Origin: Lepidodermella squamata
Taxonomy: Eukaryota; Gastrotricha
Direction of reading: 5' to 3'
Length of the DNA stretch: 64,000 nucleotides
Assembly: GCA_047495785.1 (NCBI GenBank)
Contig: JBLDXI010000032.1
Location: forward strand, 3,286,001-3,350,000
Each line of letters begins with the position of its first letter. Position 1 is the first letter of the stretch. Of the stretch, positions 46,561 to 58,045 are shown piece after piece. A model generated the notes under the pieces. It was not told where the DNA came from. It ran no database searches and saw nothing but the letters and a program-made list of their open reading frames with translations. The translations under genes were made by a program, and so were the position numbers.

Positions 46561-47333
46561 ATCTCGTAAAAAATTACTGCGTAGTGAACATGTGAGCCAT
46601 GCTTCTTTACGCTCAAGGGACACGTAAAAATGTTTTTTTTTGTTATTTTTTGTGCAAGGTTGACATTTATTTTTGGGTCCGTGGAAGAAAAAAGGATTAT
46701 TCTGTAGCTAGCCATAGAATAATGCTATTCATACATGCGCACTATCTGGGGCCACTTTTCGGGGTGTTAAAGCAGCATCGCACCCTGTGAAAATGGAAAA
46801 TTAGACAAATTAGTCGCCGCGGCCTTTATAAACATTAAATACGGACTTCGCGCAATATTTTGCCACCCGGCCGCGGCTGATGGCAGACTTCGATCCGAAT
46901 AATTGGTAGCATGTTGACTTGAATTAAAATAGAGCATTTTATGATCATTAGAATCATTGTGAGAACGCGCCGCTGGTTCTGACCAGGCAGGCCGGTGATC
47001 GGGAACACGGTTTCGACCCGCGACAGCAGTGGGGTGTTGGCGGCACCGTCTCGAACGGGTAGCGGCAGTCGGCGATGTCGAACGATTTGACAGGGCCGGC
47101 GTGCTTGCCACCGAGCAGATAGAACTTGCGGCTTGACCAAGTTTTTCTCGGCGAGCACAGGGCTTACAGGGGCTTGAGGGCACGTGAAGGTTGTTTTTTA
47201 TTTTTTACAGAAGACTAACTATGCTGCCAAGCGAACACGTTTAATATTGAAATGATCATAACGATGCCTAATACAAAGGGAAACTATGTTGACCGCTGTT
47301 TTCTGAGAAAAATTGCTTTTCGAAACAATTAAA

Positions 47334-50300
47334 ATGCACCTGGTTAGGTTTCTCGGCCTCTTAATCGGGGTTGCTCTGCTGACCGGCCTAAGCAACACCA
47401 AATGGCTGCCGGTAAGGCTTGAACAATTTCGAAAACATCCTAATCTGTCCTAATCCTATCTTTTCATTAGAATGAAGATGGGAGTATTATTTGTCCTGAA
47501 GGAAAAGTGATCAGACAAGGGGACATCTGCGATGGTTACACCGATTGTAAAGATGAAAGCGACGAAATAGGGTGCATCTGTAAGGAGAATGAGGTCCGCT
47601 GCAATAACACGCGCTGCATTCGAAAAAGGTTGGACATCTTTCGCATTAACGGCCCATAATTTACGATTAAATTGTTTTTCTTTCCAGCTACATTTGTGAC
47701 GGTTACAAGACGTGCACTGATGGTAGTGACGAGTGGGATTGTCCGCCCTGCGCCGCCAATGAATTTCGATGTGCCAGCACCAAATGCATCAACGAAACTC
47801 AGCGCTGCGATGGCAATTTCGACTGCAGTGGGCTAGATGATGAGCTTAACTGCACATGTGAGTTAAATTAGCAGCTTTCAACAATTCCAGCTACAGTGTT
47901 GTGTGTTGTGTATAGCTTGCAGGCCAACTCACTTCCACTGCGAGACCGACAGGTGCATTTCTAGCGTTTTTCAGTGCGACGGTAACGACGATTGCAAAGA
48001 TGATTCATCTAGTGACGAGGATGCAACGATGTGCGAAGCCTACACTTGCCCGGAAGATCGATTCCGTTGCAATGACAACATATGCATTCCTAACTACAGG
48101 GTCTGCGATGGCATTGTACATTGCGAGGATGATGAACTGCAAAATTGCACCTGTTCGGCTGACCAGTTTGAATGCAAGATTCTTCATCAGTGCCTTGCCA
48201 GCCGGAGCTTGCAATGTAACGGCGTAAAGGATTGCTTCGATGGATCCGATGAACTCAACTGCGAAACTGTAAGCTAGATTAATTGATAGACATTACAGAT
48301 CAATTAAAAGCTTCAACGCTTAAATAGTGTCCGATATCCACTCATTTCCACTGCGAAAATGGGACCAAGTGCATACCCGATTTGTAAGAATTTTTAGGAT
48401 TTAAGAGCTCATAGTGTCACTCTTAAATTTCATTGTTTTATAGGAGCTATTGCGATAGGGTCCAAGACTGCGATGATGGAAGTGACGAGCGCTGTACAGA
48501 CTGTCCCGCTTTCTCCAAATTCAAATGCGCTAATTCTTCAAAATGCATCTCCATGAGGTTTGATTGATTTTCTGCGCCAATCTATTAATCAAACGGCTAT
48601 TTTTATTAGTTTCCGTTGTGATGGGGATCAGGTATAATAATTATGAGGTCTATTAAAATACTTACAAGAGTTTTTTCTAGGATTGTGGGACGGACGATTT
48701 GTCTGACGAAATGAACTGTCCACCATGCCCAGAATTCACTTGTGCCAACGGAAAATGTATGAATAATTCTACAATTTGCAACGGCCAGAGGGATTGCTCA
48801 GATGGCAGTGATGAGCAAAATTGCTCAGGTTACATATCGGATATCGCAGCAACTTCTTAGTGAATGGAGGAAATTTACTCTTTTGTGTAGAATGCTACTT
48901 CGACGGATTTTTATGCGCAAACAAACGATGTGTTCAATCGTCTTATCGGTAAAAATTTCGGCTTGTTTTATTCAGTTATTACGCATTTCTCATGAAGATG
49001 CGATGGCGAGAATGACTGCATCGATAGTTCTGACGAGATCGATTGCTTGAACATTCCTTGCGATAACAGCACGCGTTTCCATTGTTCCGATGGATTATGC
49101 ATCCCACAAACGCGACGTTGCGATGGTATAAAGCACTGTTCGGATGACGAAATCAGCTGCCCATGCAGCGGCTTCACTTGTGGCGATGGAACATGCATTC
49201 TTGCCCGCAGCCAGTGTGACGGAAGAAAGGATTGCAGGGACGGATCTGACGAAAATTGCGATGACCCATCAGTATTCATTTGCCTGCGGTGAATAGCTAA
49301 TAAGCCCTTTTAAATTTTATTCCTAGGAATGCCCTACAGGTCGCCCATATTTATGCAATGGCACTACTAACTGCATTCCATCATCGTAGTTTTTGACAAT
49401 TTCCCTTGTTTTCCCATCCGTATTTATCCGCTGCTCAGGTTTGTATGCGATGGTGTGGCCGACTGTCCTACTGGAGACGATGACGATGAAGCAATCTGTG
49501 ACTCGTGCACTTATTTCGGAAATGACGCCAGAACATGGAAATGTGGCAATTCTACAAAATGTGTTAAGCTAAGTGACCGCTGCGATGGCTACAACGACTG
49601 CAATAACAATGCTGACGAACAAAACTGCTTAGGCTGGCCTTGTGCCGATAATAGATTTCAATGCAGCGACGGCATTTGCCTAAAACAAATGCAAGTCTGC
49701 GATTCGACTAGAAACTGCGCGAACGACGAGGTCAACTGCACGTGCAATAGCTTCCAAACAACATGCCCTTCAGGTGATTGCGTTTTCTTGTCAGCATTTT
49801 GCGACGGTAAGGTGGATTGCTACGACGGTTGGGACGAGTCGAACTGCACCATGGTAAATAAGACTATAACCATACGAAGAAGTTCCATTTTGATTTCGTT
49901 TATCATTTTAACCAGTGTCCAAACGCCGATGATTACAAGTGTAACAATTCTACAAAATGCATAGCGGCAAGATACGTCTGTGATAGAAGTACCGATTGTC
50001 CGTTCGGCGACGACCAAAGCAACTGCGACGTTTGCCCACCAGACAGACCTTTTAAATGTGCCAATGCTAGCACTTGCCTTCCTGCTTAGTGAGTCATTCT
50101 TGCTATTGATAGACGGCTCGTGTAAACTTTATAATACAATAGTTACGTCTGCGATGGAGATCCGGTAGGTTATTCTTGGAATCATAATCTGCGGTAATAA
50201 AAGATCCGTTTGAAATTTAGGATTGCGGAAACGGAGACATGTCTGATGAAATATGCCCGCCGTGCTCAGCTGACGAGTTCCGATGCTCGACTGGCAGGTG

Positions 50301-50451
50301 CATTCCAATCTCGAAGAGGTGCGATGGATCGAGTGATTGCCGCAATGACGAATCCGATTGCACGGCCTGCGTTGGTACCGGCGTTTACTGCCCAAGCACT
50401 AGATCTTGCATGTCTTCTGGAATGCCGTGCTCGCCTTTAGCGATGCCGTGA
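47334..50451 (+). CDS. Secreted protein built only of LDLa repeats (long form)
   Basis: Fifteen exons: 47334-47411, 47471-47628, 47688-47857, 47916-48268, 48328-48383, 48444-48557, 48610-48631, 48681-48828, 48891-48948, 48998-49271, 49327-49385, 49439-49853, 49916-50088, 50143-50164 and 50221-50451. They give 776 residues in frame. After a signal peptide ([18 protein letters not shown]) the whole protein is about 19 LDL-receptor class A modules, each with six cysteines and an acidic CDG...C...DGSDE..C calcium site, and a half module at the end. No EGF, YWTD, protease or membrane segment is present. Several introns fall inside modules just before the CDG triplet, and exon 7 and exon 14 are only 22 nt long. 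Ligand binding through calcium-loaded modules is the family expectation. Confidence 0.85.
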
Positions 50452-51020
50452 ATACCGAACCCTATACCGAACCCTTAACCTGCCAGTACTAGGAGTTGTT
50501 TATGCCATGTTTATATGATTGAGCTTCAATGGAATAATAAAGAATCAGACAATATCGTGTTTACCGCTTTAGATCTTATAGTTTTTGAACTAAGGGCCCT
50601 ACAAGGCAATAAGTGAGGCCTGAACAATATGTAAAACAATATCGATTCAACGAAAATTCACGAGTTTTTTCTTTTTCATGGTGGCATTAGTGCGGTCCCC
50701 GCGTTTATTTTTGAATCGACCTACAGCGCACGATGAATTAATTGTTAGGGAAAACTAGCCGTTTGCGGCAATTTAATAGCCGGCGGAAACCCCCGCTGAT
50801 CCGTAAATGTGCCTTATTAAGTTATATGGCTATAATTTGAGTTAAAGCTCGAAACTAGTTCATCATAACGTGCGATGACTGTTTACGCACATCAGTAGCT
50901 TCCACACCACCACGTATGTTGAAATGCTAATGGCCATCAAGGTGCCGATGGGCTTCAATAGAAAGTAAGATTATATACCCATGCTTGGTTTCAGACACAT
51001 TTTTTCTCAAAACAATTGAA
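50452..51020. other. Spacer between two LDLa-repeat genes
   Basis: No gene is seen in this 569-bp spacer. It contains a polyadenylation-type AATAAA near 50533-50540 (AATGGAATAATAAAGAATC) and must carry the promoter of the gene at 51021. Confidence 0.5.
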
Positions 51021-53080
51021 ATGCACTTCGTAAGGTTTCTTGGCCTCCTACTCGGGTTGGCGCTCTTTACTTGTTTAACTAATACTAAATTGATATTTGT
51101 AAGTCCTGAACTTTTCAGCAGACATTCTAATCTGTCGCATTGTGCCTTTCGAAGAGCGGAAATAGCGGTAAATGCCCTGATGGAGATGTGATTTGGCGAG
51201 GGGAAATCTGCGATGGTTTCGCTCAGTGTAGTGATGAAAGTGACGAAATGGACTGCCCTTGCACGGATGAACAGTTCCGCTGTAACAACACACGCTGCAT
51301 TCATAAGGGGCAAGTATTTATAAACCTGATGGCATTGTTTTTAATCAACTTAATCTATGAAGCCTCGTTTGTGACTTCTCCAAGTCTTGTGGTGATGGCA
51401 GTGACGAGTGGGATTGCCCGCCTTGTGCTACTAACGAATTTCGATGCACTAACAACAGGTGCATCAACGAAACCCTGCGCTGTGATGGCAAAAACGATTG
51501 CAATGGTGGAGAGGATGAAGCTAACTGTACATGTGAGTGGATGAAACAATTAAAAGAATCTAGCAAGAAACAAGACTTTCAAATGATTTTTAGCATGCGG
51601 GCCACGTGGATTTCACTGTAAAACCGGCTTATGCATTAAGGCTTCTTACCTTTGCGACGGTGAAGACGATTGCGAAGATGGCTCTGCAAGTGATGAAGAT
51701 CCAACAATCTGCAATACCTACACTTGCCCGGAAGATCGATTCCATTGCAGTGATAATAAATGCATTCCAAAATACAGGGTCTGCAATGGTGTTGTCAATT
51801 GCGCGGATGATGAATTTCAAAACTGTAACTGCACGACGGACCAGTTCGAATGCAAGATTCGGAAGCAGTGCATACCGGAGAGCTATCAGTGCGATGGTAA
51901 AAAAGATTGCCTCGACGGTACCGATGAACTCAACTGCGAAACGGTAAATTCCATTCATTAATGCAACGAGTAGCAATTTACATACTTAACCAGTGCCCAA
52001 TACCTGGTTTCTTTCACTGCGATAATGTTAACAAATGCATACCTGATTGGTAAAATTTTCAAAGAGCTCGTCCTATTCAAAAATTATACTTTATTTTATA
52101 CTGAGGAAATACTGCAATACGGTCGATGACTGTGGTGACGGCAGCGACGAGCGTTGTGAGGAATGTCCTGCATTTTCCAAGTTCAAGTGTACCAATTCTA
52201 CTAAATGCATCTATAACTAGTTAGCTAGATTATTAGCTAAAATAACATATATCCGTATTTTCTCATTCTTAGCCTCCGATGTAATGGCGATCGTGTAAAG
52301 CCTTGCCCATTTTTGATATTGAGATTTCATACGATTTGATAGGATTGTGGTGATAACGACATATCTGACGAAATTAACTGCCCACCATGCCCAGAATTTA
52401 CCTGCGCCAGCAATCGAAGATGCGTCAAGAATGCCGTTGTTTGTGACGGCTCGTCCGACTGCTTGGATAGCTCGGATGAAACAAATTGCTGGAATGTTCA
52501 GTGTGACAATTCTTCGCGTTTCCGTTGCTCCGATGGATTATGCATCTTACAGTCGCGTCGTTGCGATGGCTACAAACATTGCTCAAATGACGAAATCGAT
52601 TGTCCTTGCAAGGGCTTTATTTGTGGCGATGGAACCTGCCTAACTGCGGAAAGTCAGTGCAATGGAGCCAAGGAATGCACAGACGGATCTGACGAGATAT
52701 TATGTATCGATTCAGCGGTAATAAGATTTGACCATGAACATATATCATACGGAATTGCTCGTTGATTTAATTCTTAGAAATGCCCTGTTGGACGCCCTTT
52801 TTTATGCAGCGGCACAACGAAATGCATTGCATCTTCGTAAATTTCCAACAGTAGCTTAGTCTCGTGAGTTTAATCCCTTTTTTCTAGGCGCCTTTGCAAT
52901 GGTGCGGCTGACTGCTCCACTGGGGATGACGAAGCGGCCTGCGCTTCATGCATTCTTTCTGCTGCTGACGAAAGAACGTGGAAGTGTGGCAATTCTACAC
53001 AATGCGTTAAGCGAAGTCATCGCTGCAATGGCCACACTTACGACTGCTTGAACAATGCTGACGAAGAATACTGTAACTGA
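51021..53080 (+). CDS. Secreted protein built only of LDLa repeats (short paralog)
   Basis: Ten exons: 51021-51098, 51155-51309, 51363-51532, 51594-51943, 51994-52049, 52106-52219, 52273-52294, 52343-52717, 52778-52836 and 52888-53080, giving 523 residues. It aligns module by module with the gene at 47334-50451 through its first 14 modules. It lacks the module starting ECYFDGF, and the two introns around that module are absent. The protein ends after the NNADEEYC module. Decayed copies of the following modules lie at 53240-53490, so the gene was shortened. Intron 2 has a GC donor (GGG|GCAAGT) where the paralog has GT. Signal peptide and calcium-site motifs are intact. Confidence 0.82.
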
Positions 53081-53239
53081 ACTGAAATATCAATATTCTT
53101 TCGTGAGAAGCGTTAGTGCTGCAAGGAGCCACTTCTAATATTATTAACAGTTAACATAACGTATTCAATAATTACGTTGAGAAGAATGCTGATGAAAATA
53201 AACGACATCTGTGGTGAGGCGCCTTGATAATGCCAATTG

Positions 53240-53490
53240 CTAAACGTTGAAAATCGGTGATTATGCTGGCCTTGTGCGTGTGATGGTAGATTCCGAAGCA
53301 GTGACGGCATTTGTCTCCATCGATTCGGAGTATGCGATTCAATAAAAAACTGTGCGAACGACGAGGTCAACTGCACTTGCACGCATTCAAACAAGATGCC
53401 CTTCAAGGTATTGCGTTTCATTCACAGCGTTTCGCGACGGAAAAGCGGATTGCTACGACGGCTGGGAAGAGTCGAACTGCACTACTGTAA
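53240..53490 (+). pseudogene. Decayed LDLa modules downstream of the short paralog
   Basis: Recognisable but frame-broken matches to modules 15 and 16 of the long gene remain (TGCGAACGACGAGGTCAACT, then TGCTACGACGGCTGGGAAGA and GTCGAACTGCAC). They mark where the short gene once continued. Confidence 0.7.
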
Positions 53491-53569
53491 GATTCGAAGG
53501 CTTTAATCTGGCCCATGGTGGGTCGTTAAACTTCTAGTGCCCGAACGCTGATTATTACAGTGACACGAA

Positions 53570-53816
53570 CACGAAAGTGGGAGTCATTGACCTGAAGATT
53601 TGCATCGAAAATTCGCCGACCCAATTTGAAGACGCTGATAAGATGAAGCGTGAGCACTGCCTGCCCTGCGTTCCTTACCTGATGGAAGTGTACAAATTGA
53701 AGTCTATCGACGTCAGTGGCGTTTTTATTGGAGCCCGTGGCACCGTGAAACGTGGTCTCATTGAACTTTTTCAAATGCTTGATCTTAATAAAAGGCTTAA
53801 TAAAATGATGCCTTAA
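53570..53816 (+). mobile_element. C-terminal fragment of a retroelement protein
   Basis: A frame from about 53577 reads VGVIDLKICIENSPTQFED, then CVPYLMEVYKLKSIDV and GARGTVKRGL. The pattern of a short aliphatic start, a charged helix and a V-x-G-A-x-G-x-V motif is familiar from the C-termini of some non-LTR retrotransposon proteins. No reverse transcriptase core is present, so this is a remnant at best. Confidence 0.4.
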
Positions 53817-53890
53817 TTTCAGTAATTTACTACAGGCAAGCAGTTAGATTCTATCTGCCATGTGTTATGAAACGGAAACGTTCATAACAA

Positions 53891-54218
53891 CAGCGGAAAT
53901 GTCCTCATAAGGCAGTGTTTGATTCTTGATTAATCGCAGCGGAAGAGTATATTAGCGGAAATGCATTTAGCTGACATACATTTCAAGGTAAAATTTACAA
54001 ACGGAAATTCTAAAGCGGACGCTAAGAGGTGAAACCCAATACACAAATGATACAGATGATTCTCACCAAACGGCTTTGTCGTGCTGATGTAGCTGATGTA
54101 ATAACTTTATGCCATATACTAAAACGAGACCAACAGAAAAGAGCGATATTCCATTTTTTCTTTCATTTTACAAATTTCACTCCGCCAACTCCGCCTGACA
54201 ACGCCAACTTTTCATTCC
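53891..54218 (+). repeat. Duplicated non-coding block upstream of amidase C
   Basis: This is the partner of 33391-33736 in the same order and orientation relative to the receptor fragment and amidase gene. Confidence 0.65.
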
Positions 54219-54335
54219 TTTTACCGCGTTCTCATTCTCCTGCTCTGAGGCGTGTTAGTTGGAGCTCTTGTCGCATCAATAAGCCCTGCTTCGCTCGCGA
54301 TTATTGTTTCAACTTTGTCCCTACTAATCGTGGGT
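54219..54335 (+). pseudogene. Second fragment of the GABA-B-like receptor 3' end
   Basis: This matches the last membrane helices of the receptor gene at 26947-29435 (CTCATTCTCCTGC, GTTAGTTGGAGCTCTTGTCG, TACTAATCGTGGG). Frame is lost and homology fades past 54335. It precedes amidase C. Confidence 0.75.
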
Positions 54336-54588
54336 TCAGACAATTTTTTCGGGATTTCGGCGATCACCCCTGCTTCAACGACAGCATCTCGGCGAGAATA
54401 CTTTGCTATCCCAAATTTGAGTGAAGAAACTGAACCATTTACAGGCTGACCTATCGTGAAAAGGACCCTAGCTCCATTACTTAAATTTGATTAAACATTT
54501 AGTTTATGGAGTTGCAAAACCGACGCGAAGTCCACACTAATGCGCAACTCAGCGAGCGTTAGATTATGATAAGGCCACCGGCCACCTG

Positions 54589-54595
54589 ATAAAGG
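54589..54595 (+). promoter_or_regulatory. TATA-like box of amidase gene C
   Basis: ATAAAGG lies 45 bp before the ATG. The leader after it is shorter than in copies A and B and lacks their CAGTTTTTCTTCCAG block. Confidence 0.45.
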
Positions 54596-54633
54596 TTGTC
54601 TTTTAGGCTGACTTTACAAAACTTACCGACATA

Positions 54634-55103
54634 ATGGCAACTTTTCTAACCTTGACTGTATTGCTGGCAGTCGCTGCCTTGCCAGCATTCGGAGCCTACA
54701 TCTGCAATTCAAGTAAGTATACGCCTTTGGGAGCTTGGTATGGCGAAAGCAGGGAGTGCGTTGCGTTGGTGAAGTTCGCCTGCGGGGCCCCGCAAACGGC
54801 GCAGTGGAAACGCGGCCGTTTGGTCAAAGGTAGCAACGTTACCAAGTTCACTGCTATTGCGACCTTCGAGGCTGCTAACAACAAATACAAAGGACACGCT
54901 GCTGTTTATATCGGTCAAAATAAAGACGGTATTCAGGTATGCTATTTTCCTTTATTTTCCTCAATTTATAAGATGGATTGCGGATTTAGGTTGTGGATCA
55001 ATGGAACACCCCGCCAGCTGTGGCAGCTCACCAGCGGACCATTCGTTTTATTGGCGGCAATGGAATTTCGAATGACGGCACCAAATTCTACGTCATCGAA
55101 TAG
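54634..55103 (+). CDS. Secreted Tae2/Dae2-like (BPSL0067 family) amidase C
   Basis: Exons 54634-54936 and 54990-55103, intron 53 nt, give 138 residues. Signal peptide (MATFLTLTVLLAVAALPAFG), SRECVALVK with Cys42, KGHAAVYIG with His88, IQVVDQW with Asp104 and the NDGTKFYVIE end are all present. In place of the TQPAHER link of copy A it has a slightly longer loop (TPPAVAAHQR). Cys24 is kept and the partner Cys50 is present. This copy heads the only unit in which the neighbouring type-A LU gene is intact. As for copy A, peptidoglycan cleavage is expected from the family and untested. Confidence 0.85.
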
Positions 55104-55423
55104 AACCTAAGATGAACTTCTAGAGCCGGAAAGAATTGATTGCTAAAGGCAAATTTCGTATAAAAAAAACTGACACAGTGAAACCGTTTTATGAGAGTTT
55201 AAGGTGCCCTACAAGTATACGTAAATTTAAACAATATTTTCCCGAGTTAGAAATGGAGACTGATTCGACTTCGAAATTAATAAATGATTTCTATGATTTT
55301 AAAGCGAACACAATTTATTTAATAACAATTTTAACAACGATAACCTAAACTAGCTAAAACCGTATAAGTCAACCCGACCAAAGCACTTTGCATTCGGGAA
55401 ATTAGCTATAAACTTGGGGGTAA

Positions 55424-56365
55424 CTATCTCGTAAAAACTAATGCAAGAATGGGAAGAGGTAGCAACCAAAGCGTCCAGTTCTTTGATGAAGCAGAAGCTC
55501 GCACGCATGATAACACAACAGGGGCAGAAGTTCCCCATACCGGGGCGTTATTCGCAACGTCATTACAAAAGTTTTTATCGGTATTGCAATTGTCGGAGCA
55601 GCAACGGCAACCCTAAAATCGATTCAGTTACATAATTACGACTTTTCTTAGACATTTGCAAGAAACAACCTGGGATAACTCCTTCGATCCCTCTTTAATA
55701 GAAGTAGACACAGTTCGACAACGGGGCCATGGTTTTTTAGGATCTTCAGGGTATTCACAAAAGTAAGAAACCAGTCCAGTACTGAAAACGTACTCTTTCT
55801 ACATCATCGAAATCGTCGGAAACTTACAAAATTAGCAAACTATTGATCAACTTACGCCACAACGAGAGCAATTCGTCAAAGTAATCGGAGGTTTAGTTTG
55901 ATCTCGAAGATTGTCCTGGCACGTGATGAAGTTAATTTTCCGTTCGACGTCCCTTAGCAGGTAAATGAAATTGGGATCATCATGGGCGCGACAAGTATTC
56001 ACCGAGTTGCACTTTTCAGTACAGCATGAACATGTCTTAAAAAATCGTTTGAAGTAAAATTGAAAGAAGTAAATTTTATGGAGCACCTTTCTTATGTAAA
56101 GACCAGAAGCATCGGCTCTCAAAGAGCTGTAGTTGCGACAAACTGGTTCGGTTAGTTCGGTTTCGCAACCGAATTGATCGTTCCAAAAGTAAGTTCCAGC
56201 CGCCTGAGAATAATCCAGGGAGATTTGCTGGGTACATGCCTTGCAACAATTGGCACTTTTCGTGCCCGTATGATCTGTGAAACAGGTAAGGCATGCCGAT
56301 AAATCGAAGTAACAGCAGATAATTAAAAGCGATGAGATTATTTTTCCAAGATGAGGTAGAGCCAT
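55424..56365 (-). CDS. Type-A two-domain LU protein, GPI-anchored (only intact copy)
   Basis: Four exons (56087-56365, 55856-56035, 55670-55798, 55424-55612) give 258 residues. A signal peptide (LLIICCYFDLSAC) leads into LU domain 1, which closes with CSCCTEKCN after intron 1. LU domain 2 (ITCQDN to CRCCSDNCN) follows, then a short stalk and a hydrophobic tail (WLLPLPILALVF) expected to direct GPI attachment. Exon phases equal those of the type-B genes, so A and B are ancient duplicates. Intron 2 has a normal GTAAGT donor. It is convergent with amidase C, with 320 bp between the stop codons. Three other copies of this type are pseudogenes. Confidence 0.74.
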
Positions 56366-56576
56366 AGTCGTTCGCAGCGAAAGAAATTCTTATAGCAGGA
56401 GCCAAAAACTGAGTGCATTTTCTTGAAATTGTTTTAGCAGCTGTCGAGTCTTTTGTTTGCAAAAAATTGACAAAACGTAAAAATGCTTCGTTTATTGCAA
56501 GAAAAATCATCGAAAAAATTAAGGAAGCTGCTTCAGTTGGTGGCCATTGTCAGAATGATAAGAGCAAGACTGAAGG

Positions 56577-57447
56577 TTAATTTCCCGAACTTTCCGGCGA
56601 AGAAGCAACCTCTTTGACAGATGCAACAGTTGTTGTGGGTGCTGCTGTTGTCTTAGCTGCGATCTCGACTAGCTCAGGGCAAAAGCTATCGGCTGCGTTG
56701 CAGTTGTCGTAACAGCATTGACATCCCTTAAGACGATTTGCAATTCTAAATTAAGTTTAAAAAAGAATTATAACTTACGGTTGTGGTAAATGGATAAGGT
56801 GATTCTCCGCAACGGGCCCAAGGTTTCGTTGGATCGGCAGGGAATACGCATACGTAGGAGATAGCATCTTCACCAGCCCTGATTGTTTTCTGCATACAAA
56901 TTAAAATAAGCCTATTCATCGACTCGGCAGATTTGAAGACTTGCCACACATGACGAGCAATTTCTTAGGGTCAGCATCGATCTATCTGGTGAGAAAACGT
57001 TGTCTTTGCAGGTAACGAATTTGATCGTCCGTTCATATCGTCGAACGAGAGACTTGAAATCACGATCTTCCTCTGCCGAGCAGCTCAATTTGTTGCAGTT
57101 TTCAGAGCAACATTTACATTTCTGCGTAAACAAATTCAAGATGTAATCAAATCATCATTAACGCACACCTTCCTGAAGTTGAGACCTCTTGGGTCAGCAG
57201 TAACAGACATTGAATAATGGCATTCTTCGGTCGAATTTGTGACACAGTCGTAAGACGTTGTCGAATAGTAAGTGCCATTTTCTCTTGAATAATCCTTGCT
57301 CAAGAATGCTGTACACGCCAAGCAATCAGTTGCTGTTGTAGTACCATCACTTCCTGTGAAGCAGGTTATCGCGAGTGAAGATGGCGCGCAGAAAATTACA
57401 AGAAGGAAAACGTGAGAAACAGTAACTTGAATAGTAGAGCTCAGCAT
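56577..57447 (-). CDS. Type-B two-domain LU protein, GPI tail lost (copy 4)
   Basis: Four exons (57169-57447, 56945-57121, 56779-56889, 56577-56726), 238 residues. Signal peptide and two LU domains (CKCCSENCN, CQCCYDNCN) are present. A 1-nt deletion relative to the anchored copies, just after the SSPESSG region, brings in a TAA at 56577 and removes the hydrophobic tail; the old tail is still readable downstream in another frame. Exon 3 is also shorter than in paralogs. Intron 2 has a GC donor (GTG|GCAAGT), a single T-to-C change from the GTAAGT of the copy at 40248-41205. It is either a secreted variant or an early pseudogene. Confidence 0.68.
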
Positions 57448-58045
57448 TTGTTTTTATTAAGGCCTATAGAACGCGATAATTTTCTAGAATTATAACTTTT
57501 TTATCGATTGGATTAATAAAATTCAAGATTCATCTAAAAGACGAACAAATTTAGCGTAATCCTATAGGTATAAGGTGAATATTTGTGTGAAAAAGCGGCG
57601 CTTTAGCATGCAGGTACTACAACATGGCTCTCTTACTAAAATTACTAGGTGAACATTCCGTAGGCCACGAGAGCCATGCGTGCTGCGTGGAAGAATAGCA
57701 CCTTGGCTTGTACTATCATAAAAATTGCGATTTGTGGATACTGCCTACTTCGGGAATTTCACATCGAAAGAGGAATTTTTACGGAAATATTAGCGGTAAA
57801 ATATTCTCCACTTGTCCTAATCGGAAAATTGCCTCTTATGCAGCATTGATTAGGTCTAGATTCAGTTGAGAGTTCAAGGCCATTTGTATCCAAGGATGAA
57901 GTTCGAAGCCTCCAGTTCATCATAAAAATGACATGAAGATCGACTGAAATGGTTAAAATTTATTTTACAGTAAATTACCAGGGAAATTCAAAGCAAAATT
58001 ATCACACTCAGAAGCAAGAATAATATCAATTAAAAGAAGGCTGAA

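Noticed and set aside
46767-47183. Minus-strand frame of about 139 codons
   Set aside because: Low-complexity composition, no family pattern and overlapping alternative frames. Treated as a possible remnant only.
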